From assembly GCA_050015055.1 (NCBI GenBank), contig JBEKCD010000017.1:1-39634 (forward strand): a stretch of 39,634 nucleotides of DNA, read 5' to 3'. Shown here one piece after another: positions 14,812 through 23,613 of the stretch; position 1 is the first letter of the stretch, and every line of letters starts with the position of its first letter. The notes under the pieces are model-generated. The model searched no databases, was not told the DNA's origin, and saw only the letters and a list, made by a program, of their open reading frames with translations. Position numbers and translations under genes: made by a program. This stretch comes from JBEKCD01 sp050015055 (GTDB lineage: Archaea > Thermoproteota > Bathyarchaeia > Bathyarchaeales > Bathycorpusculaceae).

Positions 14812-16461
14812 TTAGGCGGGCACCTCGATATCCTGGCCGAACACGGGTTTGAGTTTGCCCTGTTTCTTGTCTAAACAAGCTTTTATGAAACCATAGTATT
14901 CAGGGTCGGGTCTCCCGGGCCGGCTCTTGAATTCTCCATGGAACTGCGAGGCAAAAAAGAAGAAACTATCAGGCAACTCCAAGAGTTCCATCCTTCTGCC
15001 ATCAGTGCTTTTCCCCGAGAAAACCAAGCCGTTCTTCCTAAGCGTTTCCGAGTAGTCAAGGTTGACCTCGAACCTGTGGCGGTGGCGTTCATAAATCTCC
15101 CCGTTCTTGTACAACCTACCTCCCAGAGTGTTGGGCTCCACGACTATCTTGTGAGCCCCCAACCGCATGGTGGCTCCCTTGATTTCTATCCCCCGCTGTT
15201 CAGGCATCAAATCAATCACGGGGTTAGGCGAGTCAAGGTCGATCTCGGTGCTGTTCGCCTCCTTCAAGTTACACACGTGTCGAGCAAATTCTATCACGGC
15301 AAGTTGAAAACCGTAGCATATCCCTAGAAAGGGAGTGTTGCTCTCTCTCGCGAACCTGATGGCCATTATCTTTCCTTCGGTGCCCCGAGGACCGAAACCG
15401 TAAGGCACGAAAATCCCGTCAAATCCGTTCAACAAGTCTGCGCAATTTGGATTTTGTTCAAGCTTTTCGGCTTCAAAGTAACTGACGCTGACTCGCGTGT
15501 GGCACGCGGCTCCTGCGTGTCGCAAGGCTTCGCCCATGCTCACGTAGCTATCAGTCAACCCGGCGTACTTGCCGACCAGCGCGATTTTCACTTCGTGCTC
15601 CGGTTTCAAGACCGCGTCAACGAACTCTTTCCATTCCTTGAAGTCTTTCTTGCCCTCTGAAAATCCGAATCTCTTGCAAACGAAGTCGCCCATGCCTTGC
15701 TCGTCGAGGATGAGGGGAACTTTGTAAACTGACTCAACATTGTAGGAGCAGAAGACAGCACTTTCGGGTATCGTCCCGAACAAGGCTATTTTCCTCAGGG
15801 CTTCAGCGTTTATCATTTCTGGACTTCTAGCCACGATCGTGTCCGGCTGTATACCGATGCGGCGCAATTCATTGACGCTGTGTTGCAGAGGCTTCGTCTT
15901 CATTTCCTGGGTGACGTCCAAGATGGGCACGAGAGCCACGTGCACGTACAAGGTGTTTTCCATGCCCTCCTCCAATCGCATCTGGCGAATCGCCTCGAGG
16001 AAGGGCAGGCCTTCAATGTCTCCAACTGTGCCCCCGACCTCTGTCAAGACCACGTCAGCGCCCGAGTCTTTGGCAACTGTGCGTATACGATGTTTAATCT
16101 CGTTAGTCACATGCGGAACAATCTGCACACATCTTCCAAGAAAATCACCACGCCTCTCCTTCTCGATGACCGCCTTATAGACCAAACCCGTGGTAATGTT
16201 GTTCTCCTTCCGCAAGTCCAAATCGAGAAAACGCTCATACCATCCCAAGTCCAGGTCCGTTTCGCCACCATCATCAGTAACGTACACTTCGCCATGCATG
16301 TAAGGATTCATCGTCCCAGCGTCGACGTTCACATAAGGATCAATCTTGACAACCGTGACTTTCAGGCCCCTCACTTGAAGCATCTTACCAATCGAAGAAG
16401 TCAAAATCCCCTTGCCAACCGAACTCAGAACCCCGCCAGTAACAAAAACGTACTTGACCAA
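14812..16461 (-). CDS. pyrG: CTP synthase
   Basis: A 549-residue CTP synthase, which converts UTP to CTP using ATP and glutamine-derived ammonia. The N-terminal synthetase domain begins YVFVTGGVLSSVGKG, continues through DPYVNVDAGTMNPY and EVGGTVGDIEGLPFLEAIRQ. The C-terminal class I glutaminase has the nucleophile in GICYGFQLA and the histidine/glutamate in ASQFHGEFKSRP. Start is TTG 16461, giving the usual LVKYVFVTGG N-terminus, with GGGGG about five bases upstream. The longer frame to 16506 adds 15 unlike residues. A TATA-like box at 16503-16514 fits. It is essential for nucleotide supply, and the only CTP-related enzyme near the ParB-type gene. Confidence 0.96.
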   Translation of the reverse strand: MVKYVFVTGGVLSSVGKGILTSSIGKMLQVRGLKVTVVKIDPYVNVDAGTMNPYMHGEVYVTDDGGETDLDLGWYERFLDLDLRKENNITTGLVYKAVIEKERRGDFLGRCVQIVPHVTNEIKHRIRTVAKDSGADVVLTEVGGTVGDIEGLPFLEAIRQMRLEEGMENTLYVHVALVPILDVTQEMKTKPLQHSVNELRRIGIQPDTIVARSPEMINAEALRKIALFGTIPESAVFCSYNVESVYKVPLILDEQGMGDFVCKRFGFSEGKKDFKEWKEFVDAVLKPEHEVKIALVGKYAGLTDSYVSMGEALRHAGAACHTRVSVSYFEAEKLEQNPNCADLLNGFDGIFVPYGFGPRGTEGKIMAIRFARESNTPFLGICYGFQLAVIEFARHVCNLKEANSTEIDLDSPNPVIDLMPEQRGIEIKGATMRLGAHKIVVEPNTLGGRLYKNGEIYERHRHRFEVNLDYSETLRKNGLVFSGKSTDGRRMELLELPDSFFFFASQFHGEFKSRPGRPDPEYYGFIKACLDKKQGKLKPVFGQDIEVPA

Positions 16462-16502
16462 GCAGCTCCCCCTGCAATGACACAACCATAAAGCCACAAT
16501 CC

Positions 16503-16514
16503 GCATTTAAACTC
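16503..16514 (-). promoter_or_regulatory. Putative TATA box of pyrG
   Basis: Read on the minus strand the site is GAGTTTAAATGC, a good archaeal TATA. It predicts a start near 16483, upstream of the TTG at 16461, and would exclude any start codon further upstream. Confidence 0.5.
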
Positions 16515-16807
16515 TTTTACACATTTCGACGGAACATTTCCAGCAGGCGACTGGGACTGAACGACTGCGTCCTAGCAATGGCTTGGCACGCGCTAAATAA
16601 AACACACAAGAGAACAGCACTAGCAATATCACAGGCCAGAAGCAGAGTTCACCTCAGAGACCCATGCATGCCATCTTGGCACGCGCGGGACTCTCGTAAT
16701 TTCCAGCATACTTGATCTGCCGTCACATCGGAAGCCAAAAAGATTGATGAGTTGCAGCGATGGTCGAAGGGCGCGCTCTACGCCTGCCGGACATGATGTT
16801 TATGTCA
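16515..16807. other. Intergenic region without recognisable genes
   Basis: Between the pyrG promoter and the PUA-like gene. I see no open frame with a good start, no tRNA-like cloverleaf and no member of the dispersed repeat family. A TTGATGAG at about 16743 resembles a box C, but no box D follows at a suitable distance. Confidence 0.5.
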
Positions 16808-17212
16808 CTACCTTTTGGCTTCAGCTTGGGTGACTATGGCCTTCAGCTGGTCTTCGTCCAGTCTCAAACCGTGAAAATATCTTCCTCGAAGTTTCGAACC
16901 CTTCAGAAACGTGTCTCTGACAGCTAGTGGCTTATCAAACTGCTTCACATATGTGAATTCAATTGCTCTTTTCCAGCCCCCTTTCTCGCATTCACACCTG
17001 TCTTGTTCACACAGCTCGTCTTTCTCACAAGCCTTCTCTATCAGCCCATAACCTACCAGAGCGTCACCCACGTTGGTCTTGTGCACAAACAGTACGGTCT
17101 GTCCCCTCCTCCACTTTCTGCGCAGGTTCGTATAATAAATCGCCATGCTGAAGACTTGATTGACCCACTGCCTAGTTGCAATTCTGAGAATGTAGCCTTC
17201 AACTTGAGACAT
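16808..17212 (-). CDS. PUA-like fold protein (EVE/ASCH type), unassigned
   Basis: A 134-residue protein that I place only at fold level. The segment WRRGQTVLFVHKTNVGDALVG, followed by a charged loop and WKRAIEFTYVKQFDKPLAV, matches the PUA-like/EVE pattern, a fold used to recognise modified bases or structured RNA. The FLKGSKLRGRYFHGLRLDED stretch near the end would be the last strand and helix. A loop near residues 62-77 carries four cysteines (CEKDELCEQDRCECEK), which could bind metal. Start is ATG 17212. No operon partner is evident. Confidence 0.65.
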   Translation of the reverse strand: MSQVEGYILRIATRQWVNQVFSMAIYYTNLRRKWRRGQTVLFVHKTNVGDALVGYGLIEKACEKDELCEQDRCECEKGGWKRAIEFTYVKQFDKPLAVRDTFLKGSKLRGRYFHGLRLDEDQLKAIVTQAEAKR

Positions 17213-17365
17213 GAGGCTCTTCGCTATAATATCATGAACGCATCGCTATAAAAGCTCTAGTCAGCGACAGCCGTTCACGCCCCAATGTTCGTGTATTTTA
17301 TTGATTTTTTCCGGCGTGCTCTATCAGAACATTTGATACAGGAGGATGGGCAGTTTCAATTCTGA

Positions 17366-17374
17366 CTTAAATAG
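17366..17374 (+). promoter_or_regulatory. Putative TATA box before the 17407 reading frame
   Basis: CTTAAATAG sits about 37 bases before ATG 17407, predicting a leader of roughly 10 bases that contains GGTGAGGG. This looks like a real promoter in front of what is now a broken gene. Confidence 0.45.
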
Positions 17375-17406
17375 TTCTGCCTTCAGATACTCCACAGGTG
17401 AGGGAA

Positions 17407-17878
17407 ATGCCCCGGGAATATGCATACAAACCAGCAAACACAAAAGGTTTTGTTGTTGGAATCATTGCTTTCTATTGCAACTGCGCTTGTAATAATCTTT
17501 AGGTTCGACGAATATGGTTTTCTGTTTCTTAGCAAGCACACGTGGCTTGGATTGAGCTTGATTCTTCTTGGTACTCCTGACGGAGTTGAGATTGGAAGGT
17601 GCATTGAAGTATACTCAAGGCGCGCATACAACACTCCACCAACGGATTATCCTAACCTCTCATGCCAGAAGCTTGCCTCAGCGCATAGCGCACGCTTTAG
17701 GGTTGTCTTTAATTCAAGAATAGGGATCATGCAGAATATGGAAGGAAGCGCCAGCGCACTACTTCCTTCTCACATAGCTCTTTACATGCACTATCTTGTG
17801 TTTTCCGCCTGGTTTACTTCGCTTGTATCCATGTACTTTCATTTTCTCACTTGTACCATATCAGAAGCCTCATGCTAG
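17407..17878 (+). pseudogene. Probable frameshifted small membrane protein gene
   Basis: ATG 17407 has a promoter-like box and a strong GGTGAGGG ribosome-binding site, but its frame stops after 31 residues at 17500-17502 (MPREYAYKPANTKGFVVGII, then a Cys-rich end). A second frame, with an ATG at 17420, is open to 17878 and encodes a membrane-helix pattern (SIATALVIIFRFDEYGFLFL, then WLGLSLILLG). The two fit together if a single-base shift happened near 17450-17460, giving a small membrane protein. The rest of the second frame (after about residue 65) does not look like protein. It could instead be a genuine 152-residue gene of unknown function, or chance. Confidence 0.35.
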
Positions 17879-18122
17879 AAAAGAGTTATGAATCTGCAAT
17901 TCATAGCTTGAGTCTGGCTATTCAAGTGCCATTCGAAAAAACCAAACGCAGAACCGAGAAAGAAGAGAACAATGCCCCGCAAATACAGCGCCACCCCGCA
18001 TCTGCTCCATGTCGTTTTTTCACAAAGCGACATCACAAAAAAGTGAAAACAAACACCGAAAGCCCCCCGCAGTCTCCGCAAACACTGCCGAAACGCTTCT
18101 CCAAGAACTGTTAGCAAACAAT
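17879..18122. other. Gene-poor stretch before repeat cluster A
   Basis: A-rich on the plus strand, with short frames only. None has a convincing start, promoter or family motif. The dispersed-repeat cluster begins at its right end. Confidence 0.4.
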
Positions 18123-18268
18123 ATTACATCCGATGTAACCGACAAAACGACGCGTCAACGACAAAACGGTACAACACACATCACATCTGACATTACAAAC
18201 AAAAAAGAGGGGGCCGAAAACACAACATACGACCCGGCATTGCAACTGACCTTGCAAATGAACATAGG
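18123..18268 (-). repeat. Repeat cluster A (TGTAAY-N6-TGTAAT family, minus orientation)
   Basis: Three units read on the minus strand. The best is at 18180-18206: ATCACA TCTGAC ATTACA on the plus strand, so its half-sites are 12 bases apart, followed by an A-rich run and then GGGGGCC, the mirror image of the C-run and T-run that precede units in clusters B and C. A second unit at 18239-18256 has ATTGCA and CTTGCA: both half-sites carry the same A-to-G change. A degenerate unit lies at 18123-18140. There is no coding signal shared by all units. Confidence 0.7.
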
Positions 18269-18440
18269 GGGCCAACATTGAAGCATCCGCCAGTCACGGA
18301 GTTCTCTCGAAGCTCAACCTCGCGCTTTTGGACACCAACGTTTCGGGAGCCAGAAACGGAAACATGGCGCGCTATGAATTTCGAAGAAGACAGAACGGTA
18401 TAAGAACTTCAGTTGCTAAATTTGAACTAGTGAAGCTGAA

Positions 18441-18764
18441 ATGAAAGGAACTCTAGTCTTCCTGGTTCTCGTGCTAGGCTTGCTTGTCACACTGCTCTCC
18501 GGATTTTACGGACGGGATCATGGCACAGCAGGCAGGATTGACTTCCGGTACGGCATTCCGTTCAATTGGCACGGAGAACAGGAATCTACTAGTCCAAACA
18601 GTCCGCCTCTCACCGGTTGGTTCTCCTGGCAGAACTTCGCATACGATGCAGTAGCGTGGTGCATCCTGTTCGGCATAATGGCACTTGCCCTGAGAAATAG
18701 ACGCAAAGCAAAAGCGCCGATTGACATTAGGAAAGAATTGACCACTAAGGAACCCAAACAGTGA
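18441..18764 (+). CDS. Small two-helix membrane protein, function unknown
   Basis: A 107-residue protein with a membrane helix at about 4-22 (LVFLVLVLGLLVTLLSGFY), an external loop containing RIDFRYGIPFNWHGE, a second helix at about 68-86 (AVAWCILFGIMALALRN), and a basic cytoplasmic tail. The layout, with an aromatic loop between two helices, is familiar from archaeal hypothetical membrane proteins, but I know no function for it. ATG 18441 is the only good start. The first helix could be read as an uncleaved signal anchor. Confidence 0.7.
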   Translation: MKGTLVFLVLVLGLLVTLLSGFYGRDHGTAGRIDFRYGIPFNWHGEQESTSPNSPPLTGWFSWQNFAYDAVAWCILFGIMALALRNRRKAKAPIDIRKELTTKEPKQ

Positions 18765-19024
18765 CTACAACGGAGCCAGATTCCTTCTGAGAGAATGTCT
18801 TTCGCCTAGGTGCACGCCAAGCGCGCTAGGGCGTTGCTAAATCGAATTGTTTGTGTCAATTTGTGCACGCGTTGTCTGTCATGTGGCTGCACTTGGTGTA
18901 TCTTGAGGAGAATGTGAGCGAATCTATATCCTTCTTTCTTTTTTAGTCTGAGCTTTCTCATGTATGAGTGCCAGACAGCAACCTAGCAAGGCTTATCTAG
19001 TTCAATGCTCCATTATATGCAGAG
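18765..19024. other. Intergenic stretch
   Basis: Holds a T-rich run at about 18929-18947 that could end the 18441 transcript and the promoter region of the next gene. I see nothing else. Confidence 0.4.
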
Positions 19025-19033
19025 TTGGCCAAG

Positions 19034-20080
19034 ATGACGAGTGAAAACTTGGCTAAAGGAACGGCTAGGCCTTCTGAGTACCGCATAAGGATAGGAGCCT
19101 TCGACATATTCAGAGGAGTAACTGTAGCTCTGATGATAATAGTCGGAAATATAGGCTATAATCCTTATCTCACCCTCTTGCAGCACGCCGAGTGGAATGG
19201 TCTAACTATAGCAGACTTGGTCATGCCGTTCTTCATCTTCACGATGGGCCTGATAATTCCATACTCCCTCAAGAAGAGGCAGCAACTAGAGCCCATGAGA
19301 AAGACGCTAAAGCACATCGCCTCCAGAGCCTTCATCCTCTTCACCATAGGCTTCTTCCTCAACAACGGCTGGCCGGTGGACCTTACAAACTTTAGGGTTA
19401 TGTCTGTCTTACAAAGACTAGCCTTGTGCTACCTCTTCGTGTCTCTAGCTTACCTGTTCCTGAAATCAAAGTGGAGAATAGCCATTTGTGTCGGAATACT
19501 TGTTCTCTACTCTTTCTCTGGAACCTTGCCCATGACGGTGGATAGGCTACTTCTCGGCAACCACATATACATCACTGGCCCTAATGGCTATGACCCTGAA
19601 GGTCTGCTAAGCACAGTCTCAGCCTTCAGCACTTGCCTAATCGGTGCCTTTATCGGCGAATACATCTACAATAGGAAGCCGCTCAAAAACTTAGTCGTTT
19701 ACGGCGGCGCTTTGATAGCCATTGGAGTCTTATGGTCCGCGTGGCTACCGCTCAACAAGAGTCTGTACTCTTCATCTTATAGTGTCCTATCTTCTGGAAT
19801 AAGTATTCTAGTCTTGCTGTCTTGCTTCCTAGTGCAGAACCTCAAAGCAGCCAAGGTCTTCACGGTCTTGGGAATGAACGCCATCCTAATCTACACTTTG
19901 AACGGGTTGATGAACGTCAACCTGCTGGACTCCGGGGCGAAAACCACTATACTGAATTACCTAAGTTCACCATTCGTTGACCCGTTTTATGGGACCGTGA
20001 TCTACACGTTCTTGTATCTTCTGTCCCTATGGCTGATCGCCTTTGTCCTCTACAAGTGCAAGATATTCATTAGAGTCTAG
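19034..20080 (+). CDS. HGSNAT/COG4299-type membrane acyltransferase (DUF5009-like)
   Basis: A 348-residue integral membrane protein with about ten helices, matching the prokaryotic relatives of heparan-alpha-glucosaminide N-acetyltransferase (COG4299). The signature FDIFRGVTVALMIIVGN opens the first helix, and HAEWNGLTIADLVMPFFIF (from about 50) holds the conserved histidine that carries the acetyl group in the human enzyme. Further family segments are RAFILFTIGFFLNNGWP and LQRLALCYLF. Such proteins transfer acetyl groups across the membrane to sugars. TTG 19025 is in frame and possible, but ATG 19034 is the safer start; no clear ribosome-binding site decides it. The acceptor sugar is not evident. 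Confidence 0.85.
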   Translation: MTSENLAKGTARPSEYRIRIGAFDIFRGVTVALMIIVGNIGYNPYLTLLQHAEWNGLTIADLVMPFFIFTMGLIIPYSLKKRQQLEPMRKTLKHIASRAFILFTIGFFLNNGWPVDLTNFRVMSVLQRLALCYLFVSLAYLFLKSKWRIAICVGILVLYSFSGTLPMTVDRLLLGNHIYITGPNGYDPEGLLSTVSAFSTCLIGAFIGEYIYNRKPLKNLVVYGGALIAIGVLWSAWLPLNKSLYSSSYSVLSSGISILVLLSCFLVQNLKAAKVFTVLGMNAILIYTLNGLMNVNLLDSGAKTTILNYLSSPFVDPFYGTVIYTFLYLLSLWLIAFVLYKCKIFIRV

Positions 20081-20232
20081 GTGAACGTGTGGTGAATATC
20101 AAAGGCATCTGAAAAGACAGAGCTACTACAGCAATGCGAACTTGGACTTAATCTCCATCCTGCTCATCACAGCCATACTCGTCATCGTAAGCCTAATGTA
20201 GCTTAGAGAAACACCCTTTGTTTATTTCCCTT
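20081..20232. other. Intergenic stretch with a short hydrophobic reading frame
   Basis: A frame ending at a TAG just after 20190 reads NLDLISILLITAILVIVSLM at its C-terminus, which is membrane-like, but the only in-frame candidate start is a TTG giving 19 residues. It may be the end of a decayed gene or chance. Confidence 0.25.
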
Positions 20233-21261
20233 CTAGGGCACTATCCCTATCTTTATTTCGTTCTTGGAGGTTGAGAGCACGTCGAACGCCTTACGAATAT
20301 CTTCCAACCCAATTTCGCGCGTTATGAGAGGCCTCACGTCTATGGTTCGCGAGGCTATGAAATCAAGCGCCCTTCTGAAGCACAACGGGGTCGTGTGAAA
20401 AGTGCCCAGAACCGTCAGCTCTCCATAATGAACCTGTTCAGCGTTGACCCTGATTTCGGTTCCCGGAGGACATCCGCCGAACTCGAGGACAACACCTCCC
20501 TTCCTCGCGAGCTTCAGAGCCTGTTCCCAGGTGGCAGCCAACCCTATCGCCTCTATCACCACGTCCGCACCGTACCCGCCAGTTAAGCTCCGCACCCTTT
20601 CGACAACATCCTCTTTTCCGCCGTTAATCGTCTCGTCCGCGCCGAGTTTCGCCGCAGCTTCCAGTCTTTCATCCACAAGGTCAATCAATATCGCCTTTTC
20701 AGCACCCATCCTTTTGACGGTTAGTAGATGCAGCAGCCCGATAGGCCCCGCCCCAATTATGGCAACCGTGTCGCCGAGCTTCACCCCTGCGTCCTCAACT
20801 CCGTGCAAAACACACGCCAACGGCTCCGTTACAGCAGCCTCCAAATAGGAAACATTTTGCGGAACCTCCTGCATGTTCACCAACACCATGCGGGCCGGCA
20901 CCTTGACGTACTCAGCGTACGCTCCCCACAGCCAAATCATGTTCTCGCAGAGATTGTACTTGCCTCTCTGACACATCACACAATGTAAACACGGCGCACT
21001 GTTACCCGCACGCACGCGCATTCCGCTCCGCGGCCACCCAAGGTCCTCACCGACTTCAACCACTTCCCCAGCCCACTCGTGCCCGAAAATCGTCGGAAGC
21101 TTTATGATCTTCTCAACGTAACCCCTCTGAAATATTTTCAGATCTGTCCCACAAGTCGTGGCCCCCTTGACCTTGACGAGAACTTCTCCAGCACCAACCC
21201 TGGGCACCTCAACATCTTCAACCCTCAAGTCCTTCACGCCATAAAGCAACGCGGCCTTCAT
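20233..21261 (-). CDS. Zinc-dependent alcohol/polyol dehydrogenase (MDR family)
   Basis: A 342-residue medium-chain dehydrogenase, close to sorbitol or threonine dehydrogenases. The catalytic zinc site is formed by the Cys in ATTCGTDLKIF, His-Glu in FGHEWAGEV and a later Glu; the structural zinc binds the four Cys of CLHCVMCQRGKYNLC. The nucleotide-binding loop is VAIIGAGPIGLLHLL, followed by an Asp at the end of the second strand (LIDLVDERL), which favours NAD. Start is ATG 21261 with ACTAGG just before. It oxidises a secondary alcohol or polyol, but the substrate cannot be told from sequence. Confidence 0.9.
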   Translation of the reverse strand: MKAALLYGVKDLRVEDVEVPRVGAGEVLVKVKGATTCGTDLKIFQRGYVEKIIKLPTIFGHEWAGEVVEVGEDLGWPRSGMRVRAGNSAPCLHCVMCQRGKYNLCENMIWLWGAYAEYVKVPARMVLVNMQEVPQNVSYLEAAVTEPLACVLHGVEDAGVKLGDTVAIIGAGPIGLLHLLTVKRMGAEKAILIDLVDERLEAAAKLGADETINGGKEDVVERVRSLTGGYGADVVIEAIGLAATWEQALKLARKGGVVLEFGGCPPGTEIRVNAEQVHYGELTVLGTFHTTPLCFRRALDFIASRTIDVRPLITREIGLEDIRKAFDVLSTSKNEIKIGIVP

Positions 21262-21568
21262 CCTAGTTCACGCAGTTGAAACTGTAAGCGCACGTATATG
21301 GAGATTTCCCTCCCACAGCCGCCCTCGCAGTTAGAAATCAGGTTTTATTGAGGCATCTTAGGACAGAGCTCCGCCTCGCAAATACAAGGAGCAAAAGAAC
21401 AACACGCCGGAAGCAGCCAAACATCCTGGCGGTGCTAGGCGCCATGCAATCTTTTGAAGTGCTACTCAAAAGAAACGAATCGGGCACTAAAAAGCAAGGA
21501 TTCGAAACCCAACTTGCACGCTGGGCAACGAAGTCAAGGTTCTAGAGGTCATGATGCGCGTGGGTCGG
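21262..21568. other. Intergenic region (307 bases)
   Basis: Lies between the dehydrogenase start and the end of the archaellin-like gene. The part next to 21300 holds a TATA-like CATATACG read on the minus strand for the dehydrogenase. The rest shows no gene or repeat I can support. Confidence 0.4.
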
Positions 21569-22210
21569 CTAGCCTAGATCCACGAGGCTATTGGGCTCCA
21601 ACCCGCCTGGGATGTCTCTCTGAATCATCAACGCTGCGCCCACGCTTGTTCGTATCTCTATGTTCACTTTAGTGTAGGGCACGAGCCCGTACGTGTCTCC
21701 CAGGCTTATGATCATGTAGGCCTTGGCGTTCTGTTTAAGCGCAGTGTCGGTGCTGGAATGGAAGTTGTAGATGAAACACGTCGCGTTGGGCGCGCCGGTC
21801 ACGCTTGCCATGAGGTCAGTAACAGACGCGACGGTTGAGGTGCGCACGCCACCATAGACGTTTGCGAGCGAAAAGTTCCCGTCCTGAACTGCAACGACCA
21901 CGGTACTGTTTGATAAGTCGACCTCGTCCTGACCTATCGACAGTTTTAACGGTATGGCGAGATACGTTATTGCCACGTTGGAAGAGTTTGTCTCACCCGT
22001 GACGAAGCCGTCAATCTCCAAAGAGCTCGTAGCCTCCTGAATTCCCTTACCTATCGTCGACTTAGTCTCCTGAGCCGCGAAGAAACCCATGTTAATCACC
22101 ACATAAGCGAAAGAAGCCGCAATCACCACAAAAGCGATGAGCACAATCGCAGCCTCAATGCCCACGATACCGCGCCTTCGCTTTCCAGGTCTCCTGAACA
22201 GAATGTCCAT
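21569..22210 (-). CDS. Archaellin-like pilin with class III signal peptide (copy 1)
   Basis: A 213-residue archaellin/type IV pilin-like protein. The class III signal ends in RRPGKRRRG; the prepilin peptidase would cut after Gly14, leaving IVGIEAAIVLIAFVVIAAS, the N-terminal helix that packs into the filament core. The remainder is a beta-rich globular head with several NxS/T sequons (NSSN, NSTV, NFSL, NATC) for N-glycosylation. The frame also opens at GTG 22222; ATG 22210 has GGTGAAGG at a good distance. No archaellum motor, peptidase or glycosylation gene lies nearby, so it is either a remote structural subunit or a different pilin. It has the same length as the gene at 36151-36792. Confidence 0.88.
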   Translation of the reverse strand: MDILFRRPGKRRRGIVGIEAAIVLIAFVVIAASFAYVVINMGFFAAQETKSTIGKGIQEATSSLEIDGFVTGETNSSNVAITYLAIPLKLSIGQDEVDLSNSTVVVAVQDGNFSLANVYGGVRTSTVASVTDLMASVTGAPNATCFIYNFHSSTDTALKQNAKAYMIISLGDTYGLVPYTKVNIEIRTSVGAALMIQRDIPGGLEPNSLVDLG

Positions 22211-22235
22211 CTTAGCCTTCACCCTTATCTGCGCT

Positions 22236-22252
22236 CAATATTCAGAATATTG
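22236..22252. promoter_or_regulatory. 17-bp palindrome between TATA and start of archaellin copy 1
   Basis: CAATATTC, one A, GAATATTG: perfect 8-base arms. It lies immediately downstream of the TATA-like box at 22253-22262, over the expected transcript start, where archaeal repressors often bind. A candidate operator for switching the pilin gene. Confidence 0.5.
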
Positions 22253-22262
22253 TCTTATAATC
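22253..22262 (-). promoter_or_regulatory. Putative TATA box of archaellin copy 1
   Basis: GATTATAAGA on the minus strand. Its expected transcript start, about 25 bases on, is near 22231, between the palindrome and the start codon. Confidence 0.5.
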
Positions 22263-22405
22263 TTCTGTGCGTCACAAAAGGCTCAGACTCAACTCGCGCC
22301 GGCGGGAAAAAACAGGGAAGCCCATTGTCACATGATGTTGCCAAATTTCTGAAGGCTTGATGCTGACTGTGGCTTACAGTGTGGCAGGAGACACGCGCCG
22401 ACGTC

Positions 22406-23521
22406 TTATCTGCTTACTTCCTCATCGTATACTCTTGAAACGAGTTCAGCGATTACTGGAGATGCGGTCAAGCCTGGAGACTCTATGCCTACCAAGTTTA
22501 TGAACCCGAACAAGCCTCTGTCAGCTTCATGCCTTATCACGAAATCCCTGAACCCTTCTCCCGGACCCTGGAGCTTCGGTCTCACGCCGGCCGAGTCAGC
22601 TCTTATCTCTCGTTCGACGATGGAGGGCAGAAACCTTTTCACGTCCTCACGAAACTCCTTCTCACTCGATTCAACTTCATAGCTTACATCGTTGACGTAA
22701 TAGGCGTTCGGTCCCAGCCTCACCCCGCCAGCCATGTCCGGAGTCAGATGGACACCGAGTCCAGGTCCCTTCGGAACCGGGTACACCGGCATCTTGACAA
22801 GGGGCTTTCCGCTCAGCCTAAAATAGTCCCCCTTGCACAGGTGCAACCGATAGTCGAGCTGGTCGATGTTCAGTCCCGTCATCGAAGCAACCCTGTCTGA
22901 GTTGAGGCCTGCACAGTTTATGACCGCCTCCGCTCGTATCGTGAACTTTTCGTCGATGCTGACTCCGCCTATTTCATAATCGTCGCCCATTTTCTTTATG
23001 CTCGTGACTTCGGTCATCGGGACGAACAGGGCGTTATGCTTCTGGACTTCCGCATAGAAATGGATCATTAACTCGTCGGGTTCAACGATGCCTGTTGAGG
23101 GCGAATAGAGCGCCTTTTCAACTTCAACGTTGGGTTCCAGCCGCTTGACTTCTTCCTTTTCAAGCATCTTCAGTTCTTCTACGCCGTTTGCTTCCCCCTG
23201 CCGCATCAGCTTTTCAAGCTCGTCTATCTCTTCATCCTCAATGGCCACTGTGAGCTTGCCCAGTTTCTTATGGGGAACCTCATATTTCTCGCAGATGTCG
23301 TAGAGCATCCTGTTGCCCCTCACGCAGAGTTCGGCCTTGAGAGACTTAGGCGGGTAATGGATACCCGAGTGGATCACTCCGCTGTTGTGCCCGCTCGTCT
23401 CCTGTCCAAACCTCTTGTTTTTCTCAAGAACATAAACGTCCTGGTTCTTTTCCGAGAGTCTTGCGGCTACAGCCAGACCCACTATGCCGGCTCCAATCAC
23501 AACGATTTTAGCTTTTTCCAT
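22406..23521 (-). CDS. lhgO: L-2-hydroxyglutarate oxidase-like FAD enzyme
   Basis: A 371-residue FAD-dependent oxidoreductase of the DAO superfamily most like LhgO, which oxidises L-2-hydroxyglutarate to 2-oxoglutarate. The dinucleotide fold is VVIGAGIVGLAVAARLSEK at the N-terminus; HNSGVIHSGIHYPPKSLKA (about 45-63) and the C-terminal GIESPGLTASPVIAELV are strong LhgO-type signatures. An in-frame TTG at 23530 exists; ATG 23521 is preferred. A TATA-like GGTTTATTAAC about 30 bases upstream suggests it has its own promoter. It could equally act on glycerol-3-phosphate or another 2-hydroxyacid; the HSGIHYPP pattern favours the hydroxyglutarate branch. Confidence 0.85.
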   Translation of the reverse strand: MEKAKIVVIGAGIVGLAVAARLSEKNQDVYVLEKNKRFGQETSGHNSGVIHSGIHYPPKSLKAELCVRGNRMLYDICEKYEVPHKKLGKLTVAIEDEEIDELEKLMRQGEANGVEELKMLEKEEVKRLEPNVEVEKALYSPSTGIVEPDELMIHFYAEVQKHNALFVPMTEVTSIKKMGDDYEIGGVSIDEKFTIRAEAVINCAGLNSDRVASMTGLNIDQLDYRLHLCKGDYFRLSGKPLVKMPVYPVPKGPGLGVHLTPDMAGGVRLGPNAYYVNDVSYEVESSEKEFREDVKRFLPSIVEREIRADSAGVRPKLQGPGEGFRDFVIRHEADRGLFGFINLVGIESPGLTASPVIAELVSRVYDEEVSR

Positions 23522-23613
23522 TCGTGACAATCAAAAAGCGTTTGTTAATAAACCTTTAGCCAAGCGTGCCGGTGCGAGTTTCAACGTTCTCAAAGCGTTG
23601 GGTTGAGGCAATT

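Noticed and set aside
18009..18281. Open frame with repeated peptide ITSDVTDK / ITSDITNKK
   Set aside because: The peptide is the repeat half-site pair read on the minus side of the family. In clusters B and C the same DNA occurs in different frames with stops between, so it is not coding.
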